Notes: a model not told the origin generated them from the sequence alone. A stretch of 64,000 nt of DNA from Sulfobacillus thermosulfidooxidans (GCF_001280565.1 NZ_LGRO01000002.1:186001-250000); one strand, 5' to 3'. Shown: positions 1-8,104, counted from the stretch's first letter. A program made the numbers and translations.

Positions 1-838
1 TGTCAGTTAGCGCAGAAAATTTCAAAATATGACCCGAGAATCCTGCAGCATAGACATAGTTCTGGCCCGGGGACACAGCCAGCTGCATAAACCCGGCATT
101 GGCACCAGGAATATCTTGATAGCTGAATGAAGGATCGACTTCGGGGGTCGGAATCTGCTTTATGGCACCCGTCCGAGGATTTAACACCGTCATCACGCCG
201 GTTTTGATGTCCGCGGAAAAAATCTGGCCATGCGCCCATATGAGGTCTCCGGATTGAGGTACCGGAAATTGGCGAACAATGCGACCGGAGGGCAACGCAA
301 TTTCTGTAATCATCGAGTCCATATTGCCCCCGACAAAAGCATCATGACCATTAGGTGACACAATTACAGCGTTGCCGCCCACAGAATCTACAAAACGCTG
401 TTTATAGCCTGCGCTAAGCGAATATGCCGCAATCTGGGTAGAAGATAGCTCAAGCACCATGTGGTGATTAGGAGTCACCCGGGCAAGACGTCCCCCCGGC
501 AGAGACGGAAATGTTGCTGTGGGTTTCAAGGTCCCAGAATTCATTACCACTGTTGTACCGGCTTCTGTTGGAATGAAAATTTCATGGCGAGGAATATCAT
601 ATCCCACGAAAAAGCTGTTGCCTTCAAGGGTACTTGCCGGCGCAAAAGATGCTATGCGTGCAGTGCTTTGTCCAATACTCCAATCCACAATGGTTCCTGG
701 GCCTGGGCCCGAAGGCGGTCCCGAAAATGCACCGATCACTTGTTCCCCGTAAACGGAAGGAGGCTGTACATTAAACGAGAATCCTGTAGTCATCGAAGCC
801 GCCAAAATTAAGGCACCCATACCAGCTTTTATCATCAT
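1..838 (-). CDS. Exported beta-propeller-like protein, cut by left edge
   Basis: The first 279 codons are in the window; the 3' end lies beyond the left edge. The start is ATG at 838 (a second ATG follows at 835), preceded by AAGGAGAGG. The N-terminus is a signal peptide: a Lys followed by a hydrophobic run to about residue 22. The mature part is beta-rich with repeated motifs (SPNGHDAFVGG, SPGQNYVYAAG) like those of YncE/SMP-30/NHL-type propellers, so an extracytoplasmic binding or virginiamycin-lyase-like role is possible. No catalytic motif was identified. It begins 3 bp after the stop of the small membrane protein upstream, so the two are co-transcribed. Family assignment is by pattern only. 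Confidence 0.72.
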   Translation of the reverse strand, partial: MMIKAGMGALILAASMTTGFSFNVQPPSVYGEQVIGAFSGPPSGPGPGTIVDWSIGQSTARIASFAPASTLEGNSFFVGYDIPRHEIFIPTEAGTTVVMNSGTLKPTATFPSLPGGRLARVTPNHHMVLELSSTQIAAYSLSAGYKQRFVDSVGGNAVIVSPNGHDAFVGGNMDSMITEIALPSGRIVRQFPVPQSGDLIWAHGQIFSADIKTGVMTVLNPRTGAIKQIPTPEVDPSFSYQDIPGANAGFMQLAVSPGQNYVYAAGFSGHILKFSALTD

Positions 839-841
839 ACG

Positions 842-1183
842 TTACATCCTCTCCTTACTAAGCGTGTTTTTCGTGGAATGGCCGAGATCGGCATCGGAAT
901 CTGAGGAATTTGGAAATTTTCTCTGGCTATCTTTCCAAGTCCGTTGGGGCATCAATCCCACCGCTATCCCGATCGCTGCAAAACCCAATACAAACCAGAT
1001 CCAGTTCATGTGCAGTTCATAATAGACCAGAATAATTCCGCCAAGCCCATACAAACCGCGTGCTCCCCACGTGGCTTTGAGCCACAGATATTTGGCGCCT
1101 AGCCCATATGCCACCACCGCAAAGGCTAGTAGCCCATCATGAATAATAGGCCCCACTCCCGAACCAAAGAATTGGTACAGCAT
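842..1183 (-). CDS. Small membrane protein, three predicted TM segments
   Basis: A protein of 113 residues with hydrophobic segments at about 10-30, 40-56 and 60-77, then a charged, Ser/Asp-rich cytosolic-type tail. The ATG at 1183 has GGGAGG 6-7 bp upstream. The stop codon lies 3 bp from the start of the exported protein gene, indicating translational coupling. I do not recognise the family. A role in anchoring or exporting its partner is conceivable but not shown by the sequence. Confidence 0.7.
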   Translation of the reverse strand: MLYQFFGSGVGPIIHDGLLAFAVVAYGLGAKYLWLKATWGARGLYGLGGIILVYYELHMNWIWFVLGFAAIGIAVGLMPQRTWKDSQRKFPNSSDSDADLGHSTKNTLSKERM

Positions 1184-1261
1184 AGAACCTCCCTTTTATT
1201 CTCGTGCTTTAAATCCCCGTCCTGATCTCCCATGCCTTGCCAAAAATCCGAAAGTTTGTGT

Positions 1262-1289
1262 AAAAAGGGAGAGCCGGGGGCACTCTCCC
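1262..1289 (-). terminator. Intrinsic terminator after the Met-rich membrane protein gene
   Basis: Read on the minus strand, GGGAGAG and CTCTCCC form a 7-bp stem around a 9-nt loop, followed directly by TTTTT. It lies 15 bp past the stop of the 1304-1798 gene and 79 bp before the next start. It may end that transcript or attenuate read-through into the downstream pair. Confidence 0.75.
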
Positions 1290-1303
1290 TAGCTGGATTC
1301 CCA

Positions 1304-1798
1304 TTATTGAGCTATCTGATGACGACTTCGCCCGGCTACAACGGACGTCGAATGTAAAAGGAAGGCCGCAGCGACAATCCCAAACATCATGTGTGCGATA
1401 GCAAAAGCCCACGGCGGCATGTGAGAAGCCATTAGCGGATCAATAAGCGGTAACACCGCGAATTGGTTAATGACCCAAATCACGAGCCCGTACACCATTC
1501 CCCATACTAATCGCCCCATTCCACCGGGAATACCCAAAATCCTAAAGAGTACCGCTAATACCACACCTAAGACCATTCCCATCATCATGTGGGTCATAAG
1601 TCCCAAAATGATGACTCCAAAGGACAAATGCATTGCTGAAGCACCTAACCACACCGCCGCAATAAGTTGGACAGGTGCCCAAAACCCCATGCCACTAAAT
1701 GCCGAAACCATCATGGCCCACATGGCCATAACCACTGCCCCCACAATTCCCCCCAATATGCCGCGTCTCCATAGTTCTGTGTAATGTGAATTTGTCAT
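1304..1798 (-). CDS. Met-rich four-TM membrane protein
   Basis: About 164 residues with four hydrophobic segments. Unusually many Met and some His residues cluster in the second and third (a THMMMGM motif near residue 70) and in the fourth (SHMPPWAFAIAHMMFG). I chose ATG 1798 because AGGAGG lies 8 bp upstream; a GTG at 1807 falls inside that ribosome binding site. Met/His-rich membrane helices recall copper-handling proteins, but no metal-site family was recognised and the function is unknown. A sigma-A-like promoter containing a palindrome lies upstream (1940-1968). Confidence 0.75.
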   Translation of the reverse strand: MTNSHYTELWRRGILGGIVGAVVMAMWAMMVSAFSGMGFWAPVQLIAAVWLGASAMHLSFGVIILGLMTHMMMGMVLGVVLAVLFRILGIPGGMGRLVWGMVYGLVIWVINQFAVLPLIDPLMASHMPPWAFAIAHMMFGIVAAAFLLHSTSVVAGRSRHQIAQ

Positions 1799-1939
1799 GC
1801 TTTCCACCTCCTAGGTGGACGATATCATCCGCTGGAGAAATGTTCTGCAAGCTACCTCACATTGGCGACATATTGGAAAAACTCCTTCGGGTTATGGTCA
1901 AATCGATTGGGTTAAGACGCCTATAATAGGAGCATAATC

Positions 1940-1968
1940 ATTATAAACTACATAACGTAGTGTAATAA
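1940..1968 (-). promoter_or_regulatory. Promoter with a palindromic operator in the spacer
   Basis: On the minus strand, TTATTA (1968-1963) and a perfect TATAAT (1945-1940) are 17 bp apart. The spacer holds ACTAC-N5-GTAGT (1947-1961), which resembles the TACTA...TAGTA half-sites bound by BlaI/MecI/CopY-type winged-helix repressors. It should drive the gene starting at 1798 with a leader of about 130 nt. No such repressor is encoded in this window. Confidence 0.6.
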
Positions 1969-2041
1969 AGGAAAATTGCAACCGTTATTGGACAAAAAAG
2001 ATTTCTAAATTCTTAACAAGAAAAACAATCACCAATAGTTG

Positions 2042-2359
2042 CTAATCATACTGGACACGACTTGCGGACAAAGCTCCCCACATGGACACGGCGTACGGAA
2101 CGCAATATGTCAATCCGGTTTTCACAAACAATTCTGTTGTCCAAGGCCCCGTCCAATATGTACTGCCATGGTTGATCAGGGCGAGAATCGTGCCCACAAC
2201 CAGCGCCGTTTTTACCCCATTGCGAACCCATGGTCGATAAAGAACGGCATCCCGCCTACAGAGCCACACAACTTGGGAATCTTTGACGGTTCTGTAGCGC
2301 ACAATAGGACGGCCACACGTGTGGCAAATCATGCTGGTATTCTCTTGATCGGTTTCCAC
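2042..2359 (-). CDS. NrtS-like nitrate/nitrite transporter family protein with zinc-ribbon N-terminus
   Basis: The C-terminal part has the NrtS pattern as I recall it: VKTALVVGTILALINHG, then a second hydrophobic segment with LTYCVPY...S. NrtS proteins are small two-TM membrane proteins reported to move nitrate/nitrite in cyanobacteria. The N-terminus carries CHTC (about residues 12-15) and a later WLC, suggesting a small metal-binding knuckle. I chose GTG 2359 because GAGGTGA lies 5 bp upstream; a TTG at 2419 would add 20 residues. It lies about 75 bp downstream of the GH15 gene on the same strand. A plus-strand ORF over the same bases is a shadow. No nitrate reductase is visible nearby. Confidence 0.65.
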   Translation of the reverse strand: METDQENTSMICHTCGRPIVRYRTVKDSQVVWLCRRDAVLYRPWVRNGVKTALVVGTILALINHGSTYWTGPWTTELFVKTGLTYCVPYAVSMWGALSASRVQYD

Positions 2360-2434
2360 ATTTCTCACCTCACTCAACCTAGGACGCTTCTCCTTCCCGA
2401 CTGCTGTTTGCCAAAACAAATGAAAAACTCCATG

Positions 2435-4285
2435 CTAGGTGGCTCGCGGCCATCCCCGGCATCCTCTTAAAGGGCCATTCATCAAGGAAGATTGTGCTTG
2501 TTCTACATGCAATATCGCAGTAATGACACCCAAATGGGTAAATGCCTGCGGAAAGTTTCCCCAGAATCGTCCGGTAAGAGGGTCATATTCTTCGGCAAAG
2601 AGTCCGTGGGGTGTAATCGACAAAAATCGCTCTAACAACCTTCGTGCTTCCGCAATTTGACCAGCCAAGGCCATTGTTCCTATCAACCACGTGCTACAAA
2701 TTAAAAACGCATGCTCAGATCCAACAATGCCATCATCCATAGCACGGTAACGATATAAGAAAAGACCATCGTTATCTCCAGGCACAGCGAGATACGTCCT
2801 TATCGCCGATATCGTCGACAGCATCCGCGGGTCATTGGCAGGAACAATCCCTAACTGGGGTAACAATAGAACGCTCGCATCAAATGTGTCCTTGTTGAAG
2901 GTCTGCATAAAGCTCTGTGTATCGGAGCTGTAACCTTCGTGAAGCACCGTCTCACGAATCTCGTTGGCAATACGCTGCCAGCGGTCCAAGGGAGCCGAGA
3001 GGTGCCATTTTTGCGCTATTTTTTGGGCACGGTCAAGAGCCACCCAACACTGAGCCTTGCTATACAGAAAGTGCTGGGGCTCCCCGCGCGTTTCCCAAAT
3101 CCCTTCATCGGGCTCGGTCCAATGTAACGCCGCTTCTTCCGCGAGTTCGGTAAAAAACGGCCACAAATCGGACAAGTCCGTATCGACCTGTTGAAAGTGT
3201 TGCCATGCGGCATCCAGTACTTCCCCATACACATCAAATTGCCGCTGCGTGGCGGCCTGGTTTCCAATGCGAACAGGGTGCGCATCTTCATAGCCCTGCC
3301 ATGTAGGATGCTCCCATTCAAGGACAAGACCTCCAGGCACCACCGGGTGCAATACGAGGCGATCGACGGCGCAACAAGTTAACATCCACCGGAAAAATGC
3401 TTGCCCTTCATGGGGATGGCCTAACCATTCCAAAGCCATTAAGGTCATACTGGCATCTCTCAACCAGGAATACCGGTAATCCCAATTGCGCACCCCTCCA
3501 GGATCTTCTGGCAGTGATGTCGTAGGCGCTGCCACGATGGCTCCTGTGGGCGCATAAGTCAAGAGTTTCAGTGTCAACGCCGAACGTTCGATATGTTCCG
3601 TATAATCGCCATCATCGGGACACATTTGAATCCAATCTTGCCAAAATTTCACTGTATTGTTTAAATCGACGAGTTGTTGCTCCTGCCATCCATCACTATT
3701 CTCGTTAGGATCAAGCCCAAAGCTAAATCCGCCGGTTGTACCAGCAACCAATATTAACTCGCTATATGCATCGTTATTGATAGCATGCAAAGGAAAATCG
3801 GAAACCAAGTGCCATACGTCGGCGTGATGGGTCCATGCGAAATGAAAGGGTGAGAGTGCTGCCAATTGAGTCGTAACTAATCCATATTCGGGACGAAGTT
3901 TCACCGCTACTCGAACATGGGCGATCCCATCGATAACGCGAATACGTCGGTTTAATCGTGGCGATACCGAATCATACGACATCCAATCACGGACAATCCA
4001 TAATCCCTGGCGAGTACGGACACGTGTTTCGACCACATTGGTATGCGGCCAATACCGCCGCCATACCTCAGCAGGTTCGACAGCGGCAAGTTCAAAGGCC
4101 CCTCCATCTTTATCCAAAATCCTTCCAAACACGCTGCCGCTATCAAATTTCGGCAGGCACAACCAATCAATGCTGCCATCAGGACCAATTAAAGCACTCG
4201 TGCGCATGTCACCAAGAGCCATGTATTGGTTTATGGGCCAAAACCCGGTGCGGGGCTTTTCAAGTTTTTCATGAGTCCATGCCAT
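2435..4285 (-). CDS. Glycoside hydrolase family 15 protein (glucoamylase/trehalase-like)
   Basis: A protein of 616 residues. The N-terminal trehalase-like beta domain includes ALIGPDGSIDWLCLPKFDS near residues 31-49. The (alpha/alpha)6 barrel has the GH15 signatures RNWDYRYSWLRDA, PVRIGNQAATQ and DVYGEVLDA, and a late EHAFLICSTWL containing the usual catalytic Glu region. Family members hydrolyse alpha-glucans or trehalose. There is no signal peptide, so a cytosolic role in storage glucan or trehalose turnover is likely. The ATG at 4285 is preceded by GAAAGGA. It is transcribed away from merA across a 400-bp region holding an 18-bp inverted repeat. Confidence 0.9.
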   Translation of the reverse strand: MAWTHEKLEKPRTGFWPINQYMALGDMRTSALIGPDGSIDWLCLPKFDSGSVFGRILDKDGGAFELAAVEPAEVWRRYWPHTNVVETRVRTRQGLWIVRDWMSYDSVSPRLNRRIRVIDGIAHVRVAVKLRPEYGLVTTQLAALSPFHFAWTHHADVWHLVSDFPLHAINNDAYSELILVAGTTGGFSFGLDPNENSDGWQEQQLVDLNNTVKFWQDWIQMCPDDGDYTEHIERSALTLKLLTYAPTGAIVAAPTTSLPEDPGGVRNWDYRYSWLRDASMTLMALEWLGHPHEGQAFFRWMLTCCAVDRLVLHPVVPGGLVLEWEHPTWQGYEDAHPVRIGNQAATQRQFDVYGEVLDAAWQHFQQVDTDLSDLWPFFTELAEEAALHWTEPDEGIWETRGEPQHFLYSKAQCWVALDRAQKIAQKWHLSAPLDRWQRIANEIRETVLHEGYSSDTQSFMQTFNKDTFDASVLLLPQLGIVPANDPRMLSTISAIRTYLAVPGDNDGLFLYRYRAMDDGIVGSEHAFLICSTWLIGTMALAGQIAEARRLLERFLSITPHGLFAEEYDPLTGRFWGNFPQAFTHLGVITAILHVEQAQSSLMNGPLRGCRGWPRAT

Positions 4286-4359
4286 ACTTTCGGCGTCCTT
4301 TCATGAATCCTACTCAATGCCATACTGACAACAGGCCTGTTCAGTAGCCTTCCTACAAC

Positions 4360-4524
4360 ATATCATAAAATCACAATTTAATAATGTTATCTATCCTACA
4401 CGGAGAGATAAAATATATTTGGGTAGCCAAGAAGCAAGCAAGACAAGGGATTGGTCTGTTTCTTAACCTATTTCGCCCCTGCTAACAGTTTCCAACCCAT
4501 TTACATATTGTGATTTTATGATAT
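4360..4524. repeat. Perfect 18-bp inverted repeat in the GH15/merA divergent region
   Basis: The left arm at 4360-4377 reads ATATCATAAAATCACAAT, and its exact reverse complement is at 4507-4524. The arms are 129 bp apart in the 399-bp region between the GH15 start (4285) and merA. Each arm faces one gene, so this could be one regulator or promoter element used in both directions. I see no ORF in this region. Confidence 0.7.
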
Positions 4525-4527
4525 ATT
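4500..4527 (+). promoter_or_regulatory. Candidate promoter for merA
   Basis: TTTACA (4500-4505) and TATATT (4522-4527) are 16 bp apart, giving a leader of about 150 nt to merA. The right arm of the 18-bp inverted repeat covers the spacer and most of the -10 box, so a protein bound there would block RNA polymerase. The -35 box is one mismatch from consensus. Confidence 0.45.
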
Positions 4528-4684
4528 GGAATTAATGGTGGCTTGGTCCATTCATGGTGATGTATGGTTACGGCGCTAAAAAGGCACGTTACTTTATGAG
4601 CCTAGCGAATCTTTTGCAGAACGTAATATCGACCCATGCCATCCCTAAGGACGGCGTATTCGCACAATGAAAGGTGAGATGATG

Positions 4685-6601
4685 ATGTCCGATTCAGAAA
4701 AAAAGTTATTTGCCATGGATATTGATGGAATGACCTGCACGAGTTGTGAGCACCACGTCCAAGATGCTTTGCAATCCGTAGGTGCCACAGATGTTCATGC
4801 CGATTACAAAAAAGGGGTCGCAACGTTTATTGCGCCGTTGGATTTCCCTGTTGACAAAGCACAAGAAGCCGTGGCACAGGCTGGATACCAGCCCAAAGAT
4901 GTCAAAATTCAAGATCCCGATAATTCCTCAGAAATGGTTCCTTACCACATGGATATTCAAGGCATGACTTGTACAGATTGCGAAGTGCATATTACTAAGG
5001 CCCTAACAAAAGCCGGGGCTTCTGATGTGTCAGCCAATTTCCGACGCGGGGAGGCCACATTCTGGGCGCCTGAAACCTTATCGCTCGACACTTTGCGGCA
5101 AGCGGTATCAGAGGCCGGATACAAGCCTAAGGAAGTGCGCCCGTTATCCCGAACCGTTAATGCGCAAGGGACAGACATTAAAGGAAAAACCGGTGGTCAC
5201 CAAGACTATGATCTGATTGTGATTGGTTCGGGCAGTGCCGCCTTCGGTGCCGCCATTGAAGCACGCGGAGCCGGCTTTTCTGTCGCCATGATTGAGCGCG
5301 GCACTTTAGGCGGAACCTGTGTCAATATTGGCTGTGTCCCGTCAAAAACCCTTCTTCGCGCGAGTGATTTGCATCATTGGGCCCAAGAAAATCCCTTCCA
5401 AGGTCTTCACACTATGGCCAATCCCGCGGATCTTAAGACATTGGTCGAACAAAAAGATGAACTGGTTCAAGAACTGCGGCAGAAAAAGTATGCTGACTTG
5501 CTTCCTGAATACGAAATCGATCTCATTGAGGGCGAAGCAACATTTGTCGATGAACACCGTTTGAAAGTTGGGGATAGAATCCTCACTGCAGGACGATATA
5601 TTATTGCGACGGGTGCTAGACCCCGAATTCCTGAGATTGCCGGGCTCGATAGCGTGCCCTATTTGACGAGTACCTCCGCTCTTAATTTGACCACACGCCC
5701 TAAACATCTCCTTGTTATTGGATCGGGCTATATTGCATTGGAACTGGGTGAATTATTCCGTCACTTTGGTTCCGAGGTGACCTTGATGCAGCGCAGCCCG
5801 GCCTTGATGCCCGCTTATGACGCTGAGGTCCGGGACATCATCCAAGACGTCATGGTATCAGAAGGTATTACCGTTCTGACTGGCGTCCAATATGACCATG
5901 TTGAAAAACAAGGAAACGACATTGCCGTTCATCTAAAAATTAATGGGAAAGTTCAAACCGTAGTCGGAGACGCTTTGTTAGTCGCAGCTGGTCGGGTCCC
6001 TAATACCGAGGCGTTGAACTTACCCGCTGCCGGCGTGGAACAAGGTGCACATGGAGAACCGAAAACCGATGAGACGTTACGTACCACAAATCCTGCAATT
6101 TTTGCCGCTGGAGATGTCACCATGGGCCCGCAATTTGTCTATGTCGCGGCCTATGAAGGAAAGATCGCTGCGCAAAACGCCCTGGGGTTAAAACCCGCAG
6201 TGCAGACTCTGAAACTGGATGCCGTGCCGGCGGTCACCTTTACCCAACCTTCCATTGCTTCCGTCGGAATGACAGAAGACCAAGCTAAACAGAAGGGTCT
6301 CGCGGTAAAATCTGCTGTCCTGCCCTTAGAAGCTGTGACTAGAGCTTTAGCCAACCGCGACACGCGCGGGGTTTTTAAATTGGTGGCTGAAGAAGCTTCA
6401 GGTCGAATCGTGGGTGCACAAGTTGTCTCCGAAAATGCCGGAGATGTTATTTACGCTGCCACTTTGGCCGTTAAATTCGGTCTAACCATTGACGACCTTA
6501 CCGATTCACTGGCTCCGTACTTAACGATGGCCGAAGGTCTCAAACTCACCGCGCTAACTTTTGACAAAGACGTCAGTAAATTATCGTGCTGCGCCGGTTA
6601 A
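4685..6601 (+). CDS. merA: Mercuric reductase with two N-terminal HMA domains
   Basis: A cytosolic flavoprotein that reduces Hg(II) to Hg(0) with NADPH. Two heavy-metal-associated domains carry GMTCTSC and GMTCTDC (about residues 15-21 and 93-99). They are followed by the disulfide reductase core with the FAD motif GSGSAAFGAA, the redox pair GGTCVNIGCVPSK and the NAD motif GSGYIALELG. The C-terminal vicinal Cys pair (SCCAG) that hands Hg to the active site is intact. I chose ATG 4685 because AAGGTGA lies 7 bp upstream; ATGs at 4679 and 4682 are near, and 4667 lacks a ribosome binding site. No merT, merP or MerR-type regulator is adjacent. A terminator follows. Confidence 0.95.
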   Translation: MSDSEKKLFAMDIDGMTCTSCEHHVQDALQSVGATDVHADYKKGVATFIAPLDFPVDKAQEAVAQAGYQPKDVKIQDPDNSSEMVPYHMDIQGMTCTDCEVHITKALTKAGASDVSANFRRGEATFWAPETLSLDTLRQAVSEAGYKPKEVRPLSRTVNAQGTDIKGKTGGHQDYDLIVIGSGSAAFGAAIEARGAGFSVAMIERGTLGGTCVNIGCVPSKTLLRASDLHHWAQENPFQGLHTMANPADLKTLVEQKDELVQELRQKKYADLLPEYEIDLIEGEATFVDEHRLKVGDRILTAGRYIIATGARPRIPEIAGLDSVPYLTSTSALNLTTRPKHLLVIGSGYIALELGELFRHFGSEVTLMQRSPALMPAYDAEVRDIIQDVMVSEGITVLTGVQYDHVEKQGNDIAVHLKINGKVQTVVGDALLVAAGRVPNTEALNLPAAGVEQGAHGEPKTDETLRTTNPAIFAAGDVTMGPQFVYVAAYEGKIAAQNALGLKPAVQTLKLDAVPAVTFTQPSIASVGMTEDQAKQKGLAVKSAVLPLEAVTRALANRDTRGVFKLVAEEASGRIVGAQVVSENAGDVIYAATLAVKFGLTIDDLTDSLAPYLTMAEGLKLTALTFDKDVSKLSCCAG

Positions 6602-6607
6602 TTCACA

Positions 6608-6635
6608 AAGGGCCCAAAACTTTAGGGCCCTTTTT
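6608..6635 (+). terminator. Terminator of merA
   Basis: AAGGGCCC and GGGCCCTT form an 8-bp stem with a 9-nt loop, running into TTTTT. It begins 6 bp after the merA stop codon. Confidence 0.88.
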
Positions 6636-6692
6636 CAGTCATTTGCCGCATTAACAAGCATGTGGTTAATCGCCGATAAGGAGGCGAAAAGT

Positions 6693-7667
6693 GTGTCACG
6701 ATTCATTGCCCATGTTATCCCCTCGGATACACCTGCTACCGGGGGCAATGCCATCACCGCGGAACGAATTGTTCAAGAACTCGAACCCAAAGGTTGGAAA
6801 GGTGTCGTCACTCGTCGTCCGGCATTGCGTGGCTACGACTTTATCTTGGCCTATAATGCTTGGACGGTGGGGGTTCCCCTCATCCAATCCGGAACGAATC
6901 CTGAACGTGTCGCCGTGATTTGGACGGGAACCGATTTATGGGACGGTCTTGCCACGTTTCCCGAAATGATCTCATTATTAGAACCCGTTAAAGGTCATAT
7001 CGTCTTTACCCCAAACGCCAGGGACCGTCTCTTAAGCTTTGCACCCCACTGGGAATCCAAAGTGCATGTCATCGTCCCGGCTGTAGATCATCAACTCTTT
7101 CGACCGGATGTGATTCCACCCTCAAGTAACCTGACGTCTTTATTGATTGCTGGCGGATTACGACCAGTAAAACGAACTCACTGGGCCATAGACCTCGTTC
7201 AGGCAGTGCGCCAAAAGGGACCACAACTGGATCTCGTTATTGCCGGTCCGTCCCGGAGCGATGACGAGGATTCGCGCGTAAAAATGAAAGCGGCACCTCA
7301 TCTTTGGGTTCATTTAGTCGGAGAGATACCCCGTCAACAAATGCCTCAATACTATTGTCAAGCTGGCTGTGTTCTTAACACCTCTGCGGCCGAAGGGGTA
7401 TCCAATGCGCTGATGGAGGCCATGGCGTGTGGATCCTGCGTTATTGCCACACGTATTCCGGGTAATGCCGCCCTGATTGATCACGGAACGACAGGTTTTT
7501 TGTTTGACACCGTGGAAGAATTTGTTGACATCGTGCTATTCCTTTGGAATCATCCACAACGGCGCCAAGAAATTGGTTTCAATGCGCACCAGGTTATTCA
7601 CGAAAAGCACAATCCATGGATTGAACAATCTCAATATGATGAGCTCTTGTCCCAGTGGTTGTCCTAA
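6693..7667 (+). CDS. GT4-type glycosyltransferase, SenB-like
   Basis: About 324 residues with the GT-B fold of family GT4. The N-terminal domain has the WTGTDLW motif. The C-terminal nucleotide-sugar domain has LLIAGGLRPVKR, then AEGVSNALMEAMACG, the E-x7-E-like element, and TRIPGN. The TGTDL and IPGN motifs recall SenB, the selenosugar synthase of selenoneine synthesis, but no senA or senC is present, so the acceptor is unknown. I chose GTG 6693 because AAGGAGG lies 8 bp upstream; in-frame codons back to 6561 overlap merA and its terminator. It lies between merA and an ArsR regulator on the same strand. Confidence 0.75.
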   Translation: MSRFIAHVIPSDTPATGGNAITAERIVQELEPKGWKGVVTRRPALRGYDFILAYNAWTVGVPLIQSGTNPERVAVIWTGTDLWDGLATFPEMISLLEPVKGHIVFTPNARDRLLSFAPHWESKVHVIVPAVDHQLFRPDVIPPSSNLTSLLIAGGLRPVKRTHWAIDLVQAVRQKGPQLDLVIAGPSRSDDEDSRVKMKAAPHLWVHLVGEIPRQQMPQYYCQAGCVLNTSAAEGVSNALMEAMACGSCVIATRIPGNAALIDHGTTGFLFDTVEEFVDIVLFLWNHPQRRQEIGFNAHQVIHEKHNPWIEQSQYDELLSQWLS

Positions 7668-7729
7668 CCCATGAAATCCAGTACCTTCCGTAAGAATACG
7701 CAAGCATAAACAGAGAAAGGAAGAAATGG

Positions 7730-8104
7730 ATGTTTTTCAGCCTGTCTAATTCGCAGCAAGAAGACCTGCTGGCAGCATTTTGGCAAGCCCTGAGTAGCCC
7801 CATTCGTCTGCGTGTTTTGGACATTTTGCGCACACAAGGCCCGTTAAATGTCAGCCAGCTCGTGCAAAAATTGGAGATGGGTCAAGGACACTTATCAAAC
7901 CATCTGACGTGTCTCAAGAGTTGCGGCTTAGTACGGGCTGAAGCTCAAGGCCGTTATGTCTTTTATTCTTTAAGCGATGAACGGGTCAGTATCTTGTTAG
8001 ATGTCAGCCGGGACATATTGCATGATCATCTGCTAGGTATTGCCTCCTGCCATTTCGTTAAGTCTTCTGAGCCCCAAGACGGGGATAATGGGGGCACACC
8101 CTAG
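7730..8104 (+). CDS. ArsR/SmtB-family metal-sensing repressor, CmtR-like
   Basis: A winged-helix repressor of 124 residues. It has the ArsR signature SSPIRLRVLDIL and a recognition helix GQGHLSNHLTCLKSCGLV. Cys61 and Cys65 in that helix, with a C-terminal Cys107, match the Cys layout of CmtR, which senses Cd/Pb, rather than the ELCVCDL motif of CadC/SmtB. Hg, Cd or Pb are therefore plausible inducers. ATG 7730 is read with AAAGGA about 9 bp upstream; an ATG at 7726 is out of frame and ends after seven codons. It probably controls the neighbouring mer/glycosyltransferase genes. Confidence 0.88.
   Translation: MFFSLSNSQQEDLLAAFWQALSSPIRLRVLDILRTQGPLNVSQLVQKLEMGQGHLSNHLTCLKSCGLVRAEAQGRYVFYSLSDERVSILLDVSRDILHDHLLGIASCHFVKSSEPQDGDNGGTP

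Noticed and set aside
461-811. Plus-strand ORF of 116 codons
   Set aside because: It is antisense to the left-edge exported protein, is Arg/Cys-rich without a motif and has no ribosome binding site.
1209-1412. Minus-strand ORF of 67 codons
   Set aside because: It runs through a strong terminator and overlaps the Met-rich membrane protein gene in another frame.
2039-2470. Plus-strand ORF of 143 codons
   Set aside because: Antisense to the NrtS-like gene, whose protein has recognisable family motifs; composition is shadow-like.
3958-4347. Plus-strand ORF of 129 codons over the 5' end of the GH15 gene
   Set aside because: Antisense shadow; Gln/Cys/His-rich and without a start signal.
4286-4684. 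A MerR-type operator before merA
   Set aside because: There is no 19-20-bp promoter spacer with the classical mer dyad; the locus has an ArsR regulator instead.
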